A stretch of DNA of 64,000 bases, taken from an uncultured Flavobacteriales bacterium (lineage in GTDB: Bacteria; Bacteroidota; Bacteroidia; Flavobacteriales; JBLHRE01). The stretch lies in the NCBI GenBank assembly GCA_937139155.1, contig CAKZPI010000029.1, forward strand, positions 24,151 to 88,150, given 5' to 3'. A program made the translations under genes and the position numbers. Shown piece by piece: positions 34,336 to 42,284 of this stretch. The notes below the pieces were generated by a model. That model searched no databases, had not been told where the DNA came from, and saw nothing but the letters and a program-made list of their open reading frames with translations. Positions within the stretch are counted from its first letter, which is position 1, and every line of letters begins with the position of its first letter.

Positions 34336-35778
34336 TTAACGGTATTTGATGCAGATGTTTTTAGGTTCTGTGAAAAAATCCAGGGCTTCAAAGCCACCTT
34401 CTCTTCCCATTCCAGAATCCTTTACTCCACCAAACGGAGTTCTTAGGTCACGAAGCAGCCAGGTATTCACCCAAACAATTCCGGCGTGAAGGGCCTCACC
34501 CATGCGATGAGCCCGAGATAAATCCTGGGTCCATACCGTGGATGCCAAGCCAAACCGAGTAGAATTTGCCATCGCCAGGGCTTCTTCTTCAGTGTCAAAT
34601 GCCTGAAGGGTAACCACGGGACCAAAAATTTCCTCCTGGTTGGTTCTACAGGCTTGATCAAGGCCTTCAATGATGGTAGGTTCAAGGTAGTATCCTTCTT
34701 TAAACTCTCCGCTCATTTTAATGGCCTTCCCTCCGGTTAGAATGCTTCCACCTTCTTCTTTAGCCAAATTAATATAGGATTGAATTTTCTCAAAATGAGG
34801 CCTTGAAACAATGGCTCCAAGGTCAGAGTCTTCTTTGTTTGGCGGACCCACCTTAAGCTCCCGCGTACGGGCCACGAAGGCTTCCTTAAATCTGTTGTAA
34901 ATGCTTCTTTCAACCAGAATTCTAGACCCACACAAGCAGATTTGCCCTTGGTTGGCAAAGGAAGACCTAAGGGTGGTGTCTAGCATGTCTTCAAATTTGC
35001 AATCCGCAAAAATTATATTCGGATTTTTCCCTCCAAGCTCTAGGCTAAGTTTTTTAAACATGGGGGCAGCGGTTTGGGCAATTCCCGCCCCGGTAAGGGT
35101 GCCTCCCGTAAAGGAAATCACAGGAACTTCTGGGTGCTCAGTAATGGCTTGTCCTACTTTTTGCCCTAAGCCATGAACAATGTTTAAAACCCCAGGCGGT
35201 AGGCCAATCTCTTTGCAAATTTCGCTAAGTAGAAAAGCAGTGGCAGGGGTGATTTCAGAAGGTTTGGCAACAACGGTATTGCCAGCGGCCAGGGCAGGAG
35301 CAATTTTCCACGAAAATAAATATAGCGGTAGGTTCCATGGGGAAATACACCCCGCAACGCCAATGGGTTGTTTGAGGGTATAATTTATAGCCCCTTCTTC
35401 CATGTAATGACTTTGAGAATGGGCATGCATAATGGCCGTTCCGTAGAACCTGAAGTTCTTTGCCGCCCTGGGTATGTCAATGGATTTAGCCAGGGAGACC
35501 GGCTTTCCGTTGTCTTTTGATTCAGCCTTTGCCAGGAAATCCAGTTTAGCTTCAATCCCTTCTGCAATTTTCACCAGGTATTCCCCGCGTTTGTTTCGGG
35601 GGGTTCGGCTCCATTCAGGGAAGGCCATTTTTGCGGCAGAAACCGCCATGGCAACATCTCTACCATCCGAATCTGGAATTTTACCATAAGGTTTGCCCAT
35701 GGAAGGGTTGATGTTGTCAAGGTACTCACCCGAGGCTGGGGCAGTAAACTTTCCGTTGATGTAATTTTTAATTTCCAT
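34336..35778 (-). CDS. Aldehyde dehydrogenase, probable 2-aminomuconate semialdehyde dehydrogenase
   Basis: A 480-residue NAD(P)-dependent dehydrogenase of full length. NAD-binding block ISPWNLPLYLFSWKIAPALAAGN, general base E247 in LSLELGGKNPN, and catalytic C281 in GQICLCGSR are all present. The WNLPLYLFSWK variant is typical of the 2-hydroxymuconate/2-aminomuconate semialdehyde dehydrogenases. That agrees with the nearby 3-hydroxyanthranilate dioxygenase (36653), which makes the precursor of 2-aminomuconate semialdehyde in kynurenine catabolism. ACMSD, the decarboxylase between the two steps, is not in the window. It is 2 bases from the SDR gene upstream in the same orientation. Confidence 0.88.
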   Translation of the reverse strand: MEIKNYINGKFTAPASGEYLDNINPSMGKPYGKIPDSDGRDVAMAVSAAKMAFPEWSRTPRNKRGEYLVKIAEGIEAKLDFLAKAESKDNGKPVSLAKSIDIPRAAKNFRFYGTAIMHAHSQSHYMEEGAINYTLKQPIGVAGCISPWNLPLYLFSWKIAPALAAGNTVVAKPSEITPATAFLLSEICKEIGLPPGVLNIVHGLGQKVGQAITEHPEVPVISFTGGTLTGAGIAQTAAPMFKKLSLELGGKNPNIIFADCKFEDMLDTTLRSSFANQGQICLCGSRILVERSIYNRFKEAFVARTRELKVGPPNKEDSDLGAIVSRPHFEKIQSYINLAKEEGGSILTGGKAIKMSGEFKEGYYLEPTIIEGLDQACRTNQEEIFGPVVTLQAFDTEEEALAMANSTRFGLASTVWTQDLSRAHRMGEALHAGIVWVNTWLLRDLRTPFGGVKDSGMGREGGFEALDFFTEPKNICIKYR

Positions 35779-35780
35779 GA

Positions 35781-36569
35781 TTAAAGAGATCCAGTTCTTC
35801 CTCCGTCTACCGGGATGCTCACTCCGTTTATATAAGATGCGGAGGGGCCGGCAAGGAAGGCGATGGCATTGGCAATTTCTTCGGGTTTCCCAAACCTACC
35901 GGCAGGAACCGCTGAGGTCATTGACTGGCTAACCTCTTCCTTCGACTTCCCGGTTTTCTCACTTTTATTGTCGATGATGTTTTCGAGCCGGGAGGTTTCG
36001 GTGGCTCCGGGAAGCACATTGTTCACGGTAATTCCGAATCCGCCCAGTTCATTGGCAAGGGTTTTGCTCCAGCTAGCAACTGCTCCACGTACAGTATTGC
36101 TGACGCCTAAATTATTCAAAGGAATTTTAACTGAGGTAGAAATCACATTTACAATTCGCCCGTAGCCCATTTCTTTCATGCCAGGAAGAAGGTTTTGAAC
36201 CAAGATTTGATTGCAAACCAAATGTTGGCTAAACGCCTGGAGGTAGGAGGTGGTTTCCGCCGTATGGGCAGGGCCTGCTGGAGGGCCTCCGGTGTTGTTG
36301 ACTAAGATGTGATATTGGTTTCCAGCATGAATATGCGAAGAGATCTCCGCCCTTAATTCATCCGGCTTAGAGAAGTCGGCAACCAAGTAAGCATGCTTGC
36401 CTGGAAATTTATTTTCAAGAATTTTCAAATTTTCTTTGAGCTTGTTTTCGTTTCGGGCAACCAGAGTTACATCCGCGCCAAGCTCAGCAAATACTAGGGC
36501 AGTAGCCCATCCGATGCCTTGGGTGCTACCGCAAACCAGGGCTTTTTTTCCGCTTAATGATACATTCAT
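35781..36569 (-). CDS. Atypical short-chain dehydrogenase/reductase-like protein
   Basis: A 262-residue Rossmann-fold protein. The cofactor motif reads CGSTQGIG (residues 13-20) and the NNTGG motif replaces NNAG. The catalytic tetrad is not standard: the Ser region is kept (ISTS, S144/S146) but the Y-x-x-x-K pair reads S157-N-T-V-R161, so both Tyr and Lys are missing. The C-terminal GVSIPVDGGRTGS is normal. I know of a BKR-like SDR subgroup described as lacking a perfect tetrad, and this fits it. The gene is the first of the minus-strand operon with the aminomuconate-type dehydrogenase and is divergent from 3-hydroxyanthranilate dioxygenase, so a role in tryptophan breakdown is likely. The reaction is unknown. 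Confidence 0.85.
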   Translation of the reverse strand: MNVSLSGKKALVCGSTQGIGWATALVFAELGADVTLVARNENKLKENLKILENKFPGKHAYLVADFSKPDELRAEISSHIHAGNQYHILVNNTGGPPAGPAHTAETTSYLQAFSQHLVCNQILVQNLLPGMKEMGYGRIVNVISTSVKIPLNNLGVSNTVRGAVASWSKTLANELGGFGITVNNVLPGATETSRLENIIDNKSEKTGKSKEEVSQSMTSAVPAGRFGKPEEIANAIAFLAGPSASYINGVSIPVDGGRTGSL

Positions 36570-36652
36570 GGAATAAAAGTAAGCAATGTTATTTCCTTTG
36601 AATCTGCGAAGATTGTAATATTACAGAAGGAAACGAAGATAAAACTCAAATT

Positions 36653-37180
36653 ATGGCCATTCAAAGACCTTTTAATCTCCAGAAATGGATTGATGAGAAT
36701 AGAGACCTCTTGAAGCCCCCAGTGGGAAATAAAAACCTGTACGTAAATGCAGGCGACTTCATCGTTATGATTGTAGGTGGGCCCAATGCTCGTAAAGACT
36801 ATCACTACAACGAAAGCGAAGAATGGTTTTATCAAGTGGAAGGAGACATTACCGTGAAAATTCAAGAAGACGGAAAAGCGGTTGAGGTTCCGATTCGGGA
36901 AGGGGAAATGTTCTTGCTTCCTGCCAAGGTTCCACATTCTCCTTTGCGGGGAGAAAATACCGTGGGATTGGTGATTGAAAAGGTTCGGAGCATGAAAGAT
37001 ACCGACGGCCTTTTATGGTTTTGCGACCATTGCAACCATAAGCTGCATGAAACCTACTTCCCGTTAACAGACATTGAAGCCGATTTTATACCGAGATTTC
37101 AAGAGTTTTATGGCAGTAAAGACCTAAGAACCTGCGATAATTGCGGAAAGGTGATGGAAGCTGATAAACGTTTTATTTAA
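36653..37180 (+). CDS. 3-hydroxyanthranilate 3,4-dioxygenase
   Basis: A 175-residue cupin dioxygenase that opens the ring of 3-hydroxyanthranilate to 2-amino-3-carboxymuconate semialdehyde. The iron ligands are H51, E57 and H95 (DYHYNESEEWFYQ, PHSPLR), and substrate-binding R47 and R99 are present. The C-terminal rubredoxin-like iron site of bacterial enzymes is intact (C124-x-x-C127, C161-x-x-C164). It is divergent from the SDR and aldehyde dehydrogenase genes with an 83-base shared promoter region. The neighbourhood points to the kynurenine branch of tryptophan catabolism; kynureninase and kynurenine monooxygenase must be elsewhere if the path is complete. The start is supported by alignment with the usual N-terminal F-N-L-x-x-W-I motif. 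Confidence 0.95.
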   Translation: MAIQRPFNLQKWIDENRDLLKPPVGNKNLYVNAGDFIVMIVGGPNARKDYHYNESEEWFYQVEGDITVKIQEDGKAVEVPIREGEMFLLPAKVPHSPLRGENTVGLVIEKVRSMKDTDGLLWFCDHCNHKLHETYFPLTDIEADFIPRFQEFYGSKDLRTCDNCGKVMEADKRFI

Positions 37181-37195
37181 GCCAAAGAAAAGGGC

Positions 37196-37203
37196 TAACT
37201 TTG
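37196..37203 (+). promoter_or_regulatory. Bacteroidota -7 element before the amidophosphoribosyltransferase gene
   Basis: TAACTTTG matches TAnnTTTG exactly and lies 20 bases before the ATG at 37223. A TTTA about 16 bases upstream is a weak -33 candidate. The predicted transcript has a leader of only about 15 bases. Confidence 0.5.
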
Positions 37204-37222
37204 CAGGCTCATTGGAGCCTAT

Positions 37223-39118
37223 ATGAGTGATGCGATAAAACACGAGTGCGGAATCGCGATGATCCGCCTTAAAAAACCCCTCTCTTTTTACCAAGAAAAA
37301 TACGGGTCTATGTATGCCCTCAACAAGATGTACTTGTTGATGGAAAAGCAGCATAACCGTGGCCAAGATGGAGCGGGACTTGCGAATGTGAAGTTTGATA
37401 TGCCCCTAGGACAGAGGTATATCTCACGGATTCGATCCAATAAATCGGCTCCGATTAAGCACTTATTTGGGAAAATTCAAGATCGGTACGCAAAGGCTCA
37501 AGAGTACAATGCTCAGCAATTTGAAAACCCAGATTGGAGGAAAACCCATCTCCCTTATTCAGGAGAAGTGTTTATTGGCCACTTGCGCTATGGAACTTTT
37601 GGAGGAAATAGCATTGAGCAATGCCACCCCTTTTTAAGACAGAACAACTGGATGAACCGGAACTTAATTGTTGCCGGAAACTTCAATATGACCAATGTTG
37701 ATGAGCTTTTTAATGAACTCATCGACCTAGGCCAGCACCCCAAGCAAAAAGCAGATACTGTAACCATTCTTGAGAAAATTGGGCATTTCCTTGACGAGGA
37801 AAACCAAGACCTTTTCCAAGCCTTGAAAGGATATGGAAAAAGCAATCAGGAAGTGGCAAAGATGATTTCTGAGAAGCTAGACATTCAAAGAATCCTCAAA
37901 AGAGCTTCCAAAAAATGGGATGGAGGATATGCCATCATGGGCTTGATTGGTAATGGAGATGCCTTTGTGCTTAGAGATCCAGGTGGAATCCGTCCGGCAT
38001 TCATGTACGAAGACGACGAGGTGGTTGTAGTTGCCTCTGAACGCCCAGTGATTCAGACGGTTTTCAATACCAAACTTGAAGATGTAAAGGAAATTGAACC
38101 TGGTCATGCCCTCATCTTGAAAAAAGATGGAAGGTTTGAACAAAAACTCATCAATGAGCCCACCGAAAGGAAAAGCTGCTCTTTTGAGCGGATTTATTTT
38201 TCAAGGGGTTCAGATGCTGATATTTACAGAGAACGTATTGACCTTGGAAGAAGAACCGTTCCGGAAATTTTGAAAAAGGTTAATAACGACCTCGATAATA
38301 CCGTGTTCAGCTTCATTCCGAATACAGCCGAAGTGGCCTTTTACGGAATGGTGAAGGGGGTTGAGGATTACTTGGCTCAAGTAAAGAAGCTGGCCATTCT
38401 AGAGGCCGGTTCTGACCTGGATGAAGCCAAACTTGAATCCATCCTTTCCAAAAGGCCTCGGGTTGAAAAAATCGCCATCAAAGACGCCAAACTCAGGACT
38501 TTTATTACCGAAGATAAAAGCCGAGATGATATGGTGGCTCATGTTTACGACATCACCTATGGTACCGTAAACCCAGGAGATAACCTAGTAATGCTGGATG
38601 ATAGCATTGTTCGAGGAACCACCTTGAAAAAGAGCATCATCCGAATTCTAGATAGGCTTAACCCTGGGCAGATTGTTATTGTTTCTTCAGCTCCTCAAAT
38701 TCGCTACCCAGATTGTTATGGGATTGATATGGCGAGAATGGGCGATTTCATTGCCTTTAGAGCAGCGGTTGAGCTTCTACACGATCGGAATTTGGAGCAT
38801 GTTTTGGAAGATGTTTACCAAAAATCAAAGGCCCAATCCAACCTTCCAGACAAGGAGGTTGTGAACTATGTAAAGGAAATATACGAACCCTTTACCGCCG
38901 AAGAGATTTCAGATAAAATTGCTGAAATGGTTAAACCCGAAGGATGCAAAGCAGAAGTAAACCTAGTTTTCCAAAGCATTGAAAACCTGCATGAGGCCTG
39001 CCCCAACCATAAAGGCGACTGGTATTTCACCGGAAATTACCCCACTCCTGGAGGAAATCGAGTGGTGAATAAGGCCTTTATTAATTACATGGAAGGCAGC
39101 CTTGAAAGGGCATATTAA
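37223..39118 (+). CDS. PurF-like amidophosphoribosyltransferase
   Basis: A 631-residue enzyme, longer than standard PurF (about 500). The class II glutaminase domain starts at C9 (HECGIAMIRL) after an eight-residue propeptide that would need removal to free the catalytic Cys; HLRYGTFG, GNFNMTN and GGYAIMGL are glutaminase motifs. The phosphoribosyltransferase part has the PRPP motif MLDDSIVRGTT. Insertions in both halves account for the extra length, and the C-terminal 80 residues contain two Cys. PurF makes phosphoribosylamine in the first step of purine synthesis. Bacteroidota often carry a long form like this besides a classic PurF, so it may be a second paralogue. It stands alone, with its own -7 element. 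Confidence 0.88.
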   Translation: MSDAIKHECGIAMIRLKKPLSFYQEKYGSMYALNKMYLLMEKQHNRGQDGAGLANVKFDMPLGQRYISRIRSNKSAPIKHLFGKIQDRYAKAQEYNAQQFENPDWRKTHLPYSGEVFIGHLRYGTFGGNSIEQCHPFLRQNNWMNRNLIVAGNFNMTNVDELFNELIDLGQHPKQKADTVTILEKIGHFLDEENQDLFQALKGYGKSNQEVAKMISEKLDIQRILKRASKKWDGGYAIMGLIGNGDAFVLRDPGGIRPAFMYEDDEVVVVASERPVIQTVFNTKLEDVKEIEPGHALILKKDGRFEQKLINEPTERKSCSFERIYFSRGSDADIYRERIDLGRRTVPEILKKVNNDLDNTVFSFIPNTAEVAFYGMVKGVEDYLAQVKKLAILEAGSDLDEAKLESILSKRPRVEKIAIKDAKLRTFITEDKSRDDMVAHVYDITYGTVNPGDNLVMLDDSIVRGTTLKKSIIRILDRLNPGQIVIVSSAPQIRYPDCYGIDMARMGDFIAFRAAVELLHDRNLEHVLEDVYQKSKAQSNLPDKEVVNYVKEIYEPFTAEEISDKIAEMVKPEGCKAEVNLVFQSIENLHEACPNHKGDWYFTGNYPTPGGNRVVNKAFINYMEGSLERAY

Positions 39119-39244
39119 TCAGGTTTTACATTGACTTAACTCAGAAGGCTTGGGTATTTGAAACCCTAAATTTGAGATTCAAGGCTTGGGCTATCCAACT
39201 TTGTTCCATCGCCTACCTTTTAGTTAATTTAAAACCCTTTCGGA

Positions 39245-39679
39245 ATGAAAAAACTTCACAGCATATTGTTGGTAGACGATGATGAGCCTACAAACTACCT
39301 CCACAAAAGAATCATTAGAAGAGCCGATGTGGCTGATGAAACTTTTACCGTGGAAAATGGAGAGGACGCCATTGAGTTTCTCTTAGGAAGAGGGCGTTAC
39401 AAAGGAAAAAACCTTTTGCCCCCTGAGCCCATTTTGGTCTTTGTTGACATCAACATGCCCCGCATGGATGGATGGGAGTTTCTAGAAGCCTATAAAAACC
39501 TTCCGGAGGCCATTAGAGCCAACCGGAAGATCATGATGCTTACAACCTCCCCTCATCCAGAAGACAAGAAAAAGGCTGAAGGCCAACCCTTGGTGGCTGG
39601 GTTTTATAATAAACCCATGACCAAGGAAATGCTTAAAGAAATCATCGAAGACCATTTCGATGAAAATACAGCAGCTTAA
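39245..39679 (+). CDS. Single-domain response regulator
   Basis: A 144-residue protein that is only a receiver (REC) domain. The acidic pocket is D11-D13 (LLVDDDEPTNYL), the phospho-acceptor D68 (VFVDINMPRMDG), the switch Thr T100/T101, and the conserved Lys K123 (FYNKP). A long loop (GRGRYKGKNLLPPEP) before D68 is typical of the CheY-like receivers common in Bacteroidota. There is no output domain. No kinase is adjacent, so its partner is unknown. It is a single-gene unit closed by two hairpins immediately downstream. Confidence 0.93.
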   Translation: MKKLHSILLVDDDEPTNYLHKRIIRRADVADETFTVENGEDAIEFLLGRGRYKGKNLLPPEPILVFVDINMPRMDGWEFLEAYKNLPEAIRANRKIMMLTTSPHPEDKKKAEGQPLVAGFYNKPMTKEMLKEIIEDHFDENTAA

Positions 39680-39702
39680 GACATTCCTAGTTTCATAAGG
39701 TT

Positions 39703-39762
39703 CCGGGGGCTCACCCCGGTGACGCTTTTTAAATCCCCTGCTTTTTTAAGCCGGGGTTTTTT
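39703..39762 (+). terminator. Tandem hairpins, intrinsic terminator
   Basis: Two hairpins follow the receiver gene. The first, CCGGGG-gctca-CCCCGG (39703-39719), is followed after six bases by five T. The second is CCCC-t-GCTT-tttt-AAGC-c-GGGG (39735-39756), followed directly by six T (39757-39762), a textbook rho-independent terminator. Confidence 0.88.
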
Positions 39763-39773
39763 ATATCCTTTCT

Positions 39774-39968
39774 TCATGACTCACGGTGGTTTTTATACGA
39801 TTGTCTGAAAAATATAATCCCTAATAATAAGTACAAGGCAAGTACAATAACAGGCCCGGGGTCTACAGGTGCCGGTGGAGGAGGTGGTGGCATTTGAGCC
39901 AGGCTGGTAAAACTGCTTAAGAGAAAGGCAACCAGAAAGCAGCCCTTCAGTGTTTTTGGGTGGTTCAT
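39774..39968 (-). CDS. Small secreted protein with Pro-rich linker and PID-CTERM-like tail
   Basis: A 64-residue protein. Residues 1-24 are a signal peptide (LKGCFLVAFLLSSFTSLAQ, cut after AQ). A proline run (MPPPPPPAPVDPGP) follows, then one hydrophobic segment (VIVLALYLLLGIIFF) and a basic end (RQSYKNHRES). This plan (P-[IV]-D-x-G, then a helix, then basic residues) resembles the PID-CTERM sorting signal of Bacteroidota, although the match to PIDGG is imperfect and the mature part before it is almost absent. It lies 12 bases downstream of a T9SS gene in the same orientation. No function is known. Confidence 0.65.
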   Translation of the reverse strand: MNHPKTLKGCFLVAFLLSSFTSLAQMPPPPPPAPVDPGPVIVLALYLLLGIIFFRQSYKNHRES

Positions 39969-39980
39969 TTTGACTGAATT

Positions 39981-42143
39981 TTAGGGGTTAATAATGGATT
40001 TGATTATTTGGTCTCCCTTCTTAATAAGGTATAGTCCGGAGGGGAGCTCAAGCTCCTTTTCACTGCCGTATCCCTTGAAAATCAATCGGCCTTGAAGATC
40101 AAATACTTGAATTTCAGATGGATCTTCTCCCTGGGTCAGACCCTGGTTTCGGATGAGAGGGTCAGATTGGATGGGATTTGGAATAACCTCAAGAGCTAAC
40201 CGCTTATAAGAATGGTCTTTTGGTTCAAGGAAGGTTGAATAGGGGGATAACCTTAAATTATGCCGCACCCCATTTTTTCGATCAATTAGGAAAAGCCCCC
40301 AGTTGGATGGCAGCCTTGAAAAATCTTCAATGGCAATTTCTACCATAAGACTTGTGCTTGCTTCAAACCCAATTGGAACCAAAGTTTTATTTCCCTTATC
40401 AAGGGGCATGACCTGAAGGCTCATTTCCTGATCTTTTTGATGAGGAGGAAAAGTGAAAACCTTCAAGGGATTGTTTCCTTCTAAGAACGCAGCATCTTCT
40501 TGAATGGAGTAAGTTTTACTTGAATTGGAATCGAATTGAATCTTTACCCATTCTTTGAATTGACTGGTAGAGAAAGATAAATAAGCGAGTTGTCGGTAAG
40601 CGCCAGGTTTTATGAAGGTGTCCATATTACCAGATCTTTGCCCTAGCTGAAAGCTCAGAGAATCGGTGCCCGTATGATTTACAAAGAAGGCTTGTCCTAA
40701 TGCAATCATCTTCCCGTCTTGATCATTGAAAACCTCATAAGACCCTTGTCCATTGGAAGGGTTCCAAACGTAGGCGGAACTTGAAATACATCCTGAATTG
40801 TCTTGTAAAAATTGGCTGAGGTTTAATCCGGAGCTAAAGGGGTTGCCCACTAAGTTCCAATCTTCAACTCCTTGGTTACCTGAGTTTTTAAGCTTGACTT
40901 TAAAATCATTTTGACTCAAATTCCCTGTGAATGAAATGGTTTTTTTTGTGTTTCCTGGGTCTTGAGAGCATGCATATCCTTTCCCTAATTCCATGTTTCC
41001 TTGGGCCGAGACCCATCCAAGGCTTGGATCGCTGCTTGTAATTAAACTGGGGTCAAAGCTGTACATCATAGAGTTGCCTGGGAAAAGACTGGAAAGGTTT
41101 TGATTTGGAAGTGGACTTGAGTAGAAATTCATTTTCCCAGGAAGGCTGTCTTGCCTTTCGATTTCAAAACGAATGGAGCCGGTATGGGAAAACCCTGCCC
41201 CGGTTAAAAGACTGGCTCCGGGCTTGAAAATAACTTCACCTTGATTGGTAAGCGAGTTTTCTATGTTTAGGGATGCCGAGGCCACGCGAAGCTTAGAATT
41301 TTGATCAGTAGTTAAAAAGGCCAGATTGGTATTTGTAGAAATGACCAAACTATCCTTTTCCAGCACCAGACCAAGGCCTGTGTTCAAGTCACTGACTCCA
41401 TTTTTAGACCAAAACCCATCTCTGACAAGTATGGAAGGAGGGGTCAATCCGTTAAAAATTTCAAGGTTTTCAATTTCAAAAAGCATGGATCCTTGGGTTT
41501 GATAAACCCGGAAGGCGGTTAGGTCTTGATTGTTTGGAATGACAAAATCATCGGCAATTAAAAACCCGTTTAGGTATAAGTCACAGGTGCCAGGGGGGAG
41601 GGTTTCTTGGGCATAGGATTCCGTATTTGCTGACCCGTTCATGAGGAGTAAGAAATCATATGAGCGATTGTTTTCAAGCAGGGTATCAGTGCTTACCCAT
41701 GAACTCCCGTCTCGAATATTCACCTCTCCATTGTCAATTTGAAGGGCCGCCAACAACTGGCTAGTTGTATAGCCAGAATTGCTGGAAAACCGGGAACCTG
41801 AACCAAGACTTATCACCAGGTTTCCAAGGGTCCAGTCGGTTGATTTTAACCTAGCCCGAAAAGAGGCCAAGCGGGTGGGAGTTAAAACCTGATCAAGCAC
41901 ACCTACGCCAACCAAGGATCCGGAGCTAGATCCACCCATCCGTATTGATGAAGAGTCTCCGAGGCTTGATTGAGTGTACTTGATCTCCCCTCCGCCCGAC
42001 CCAATTCGGACATAGGATAAAGAGGAGTTGGATGTGGTTACATCACTTCCTGAAATATGGTTTCCAAAATCTTCTGAAAAAATCTGAGCATATGAAAAGA
42101 CGGAACATATGCAAAGCAATGCTGAGAGGGCGGTGGTTCTCAT
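39981..42143 (-). CDS. T9SS type A sorting domain protein
   Basis: A 720-residue secreted protein. The signal peptide is about residues 1-19 (LSALLCICSVFSYAQ). The first 220 residues (IFSEDFGNH...) resemble the LamG-like opening of exported Bacteroidota proteins. A middle region of beta strands contains the frequent WNLVGNPFSSGLNL and SAYVWNPSNGQGSYEVF motifs, which occur widely in T9SS surface proteins. The C-terminus from about residue 640 is a sorting domain with VIPNPIQSDPL, IQVFDLQGRLIF and LPSGLYLIKKGDQIIKS. No enzyme motif is visible. It is followed 12 bases later by the small PID-CTERM-like gene. It is separated from the RND operon upstream by a terminator hairpin. Confidence 0.88.
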   Translation of the reverse strand: MRTTALSALLCICSVFSYAQIFSEDFGNHISGSDVTTSNSSLSYVRIGSGGGEIKYTQSSLGDSSSIRMGGSSSGSLVGVGVLDQVLTPTRLASFRARLKSTDWTLGNLVISLGSGSRFSSNSGYTTSQLLAALQIDNGEVNIRDGSSWVSTDTLLENNRSYDFLLLMNGSANTESYAQETLPPGTCDLYLNGFLIADDFVIPNNQDLTAFRVYQTQGSMLFEIENLEIFNGLTPPSILVRDGFWSKNGVSDLNTGLGLVLEKDSLVISTNTNLAFLTTDQNSKLRVASASLNIENSLTNQGEVIFKPGASLLTGAGFSHTGSIRFEIERQDSLPGKMNFYSSPLPNQNLSSLFPGNSMMYSFDPSLITSSDPSLGWVSAQGNMELGKGYACSQDPGNTKKTISFTGNLSQNDFKVKLKNSGNQGVEDWNLVGNPFSSGLNLSQFLQDNSGCISSSAYVWNPSNGQGSYEVFNDQDGKMIALGQAFFVNHTGTDSLSFQLGQRSGNMDTFIKPGAYRQLAYLSFSTSQFKEWVKIQFDSNSSKTYSIQEDAAFLEGNNPLKVFTFPPHQKDQEMSLQVMPLDKGNKTLVPIGFEASTSLMVEIAIEDFSRLPSNWGLFLIDRKNGVRHNLRLSPYSTFLEPKDHSYKRLALEVIPNPIQSDPLIRNQGLTQGEDPSEIQVFDLQGRLIFKGYGSEKELELPSGLYLIKKGDQIIKSIINP

Positions 42144-42230
42144 GATGTTTTGGGTTTAGATGGTTCTTAAATCTGCCACTAATTTCTAGAAAAAAAATTA
42201 AAAACTCCAAATCTTTCCCCAAAAGGGAAT

Positions 42231-42262
42231 AAAAAAGGCCCACTTGAAACAAGCAGGCTTTG
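42231..42262 (-). terminator. Intrinsic terminator of the RND operon (minus strand)
   Basis: Read on the minus strand, AAAGCCTGCTTG pairs with CAAGTGGGCCTTT around a TTTC loop, with one bulge and wobble pairs, and a run of T follows. It lies 22 bases past the pump stop codon, inside the 141-base gap before the T9SS gene. Confidence 0.6.
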
Positions 42263-42284
42263 AGGGTGTTAAGGGGTTTAAATC

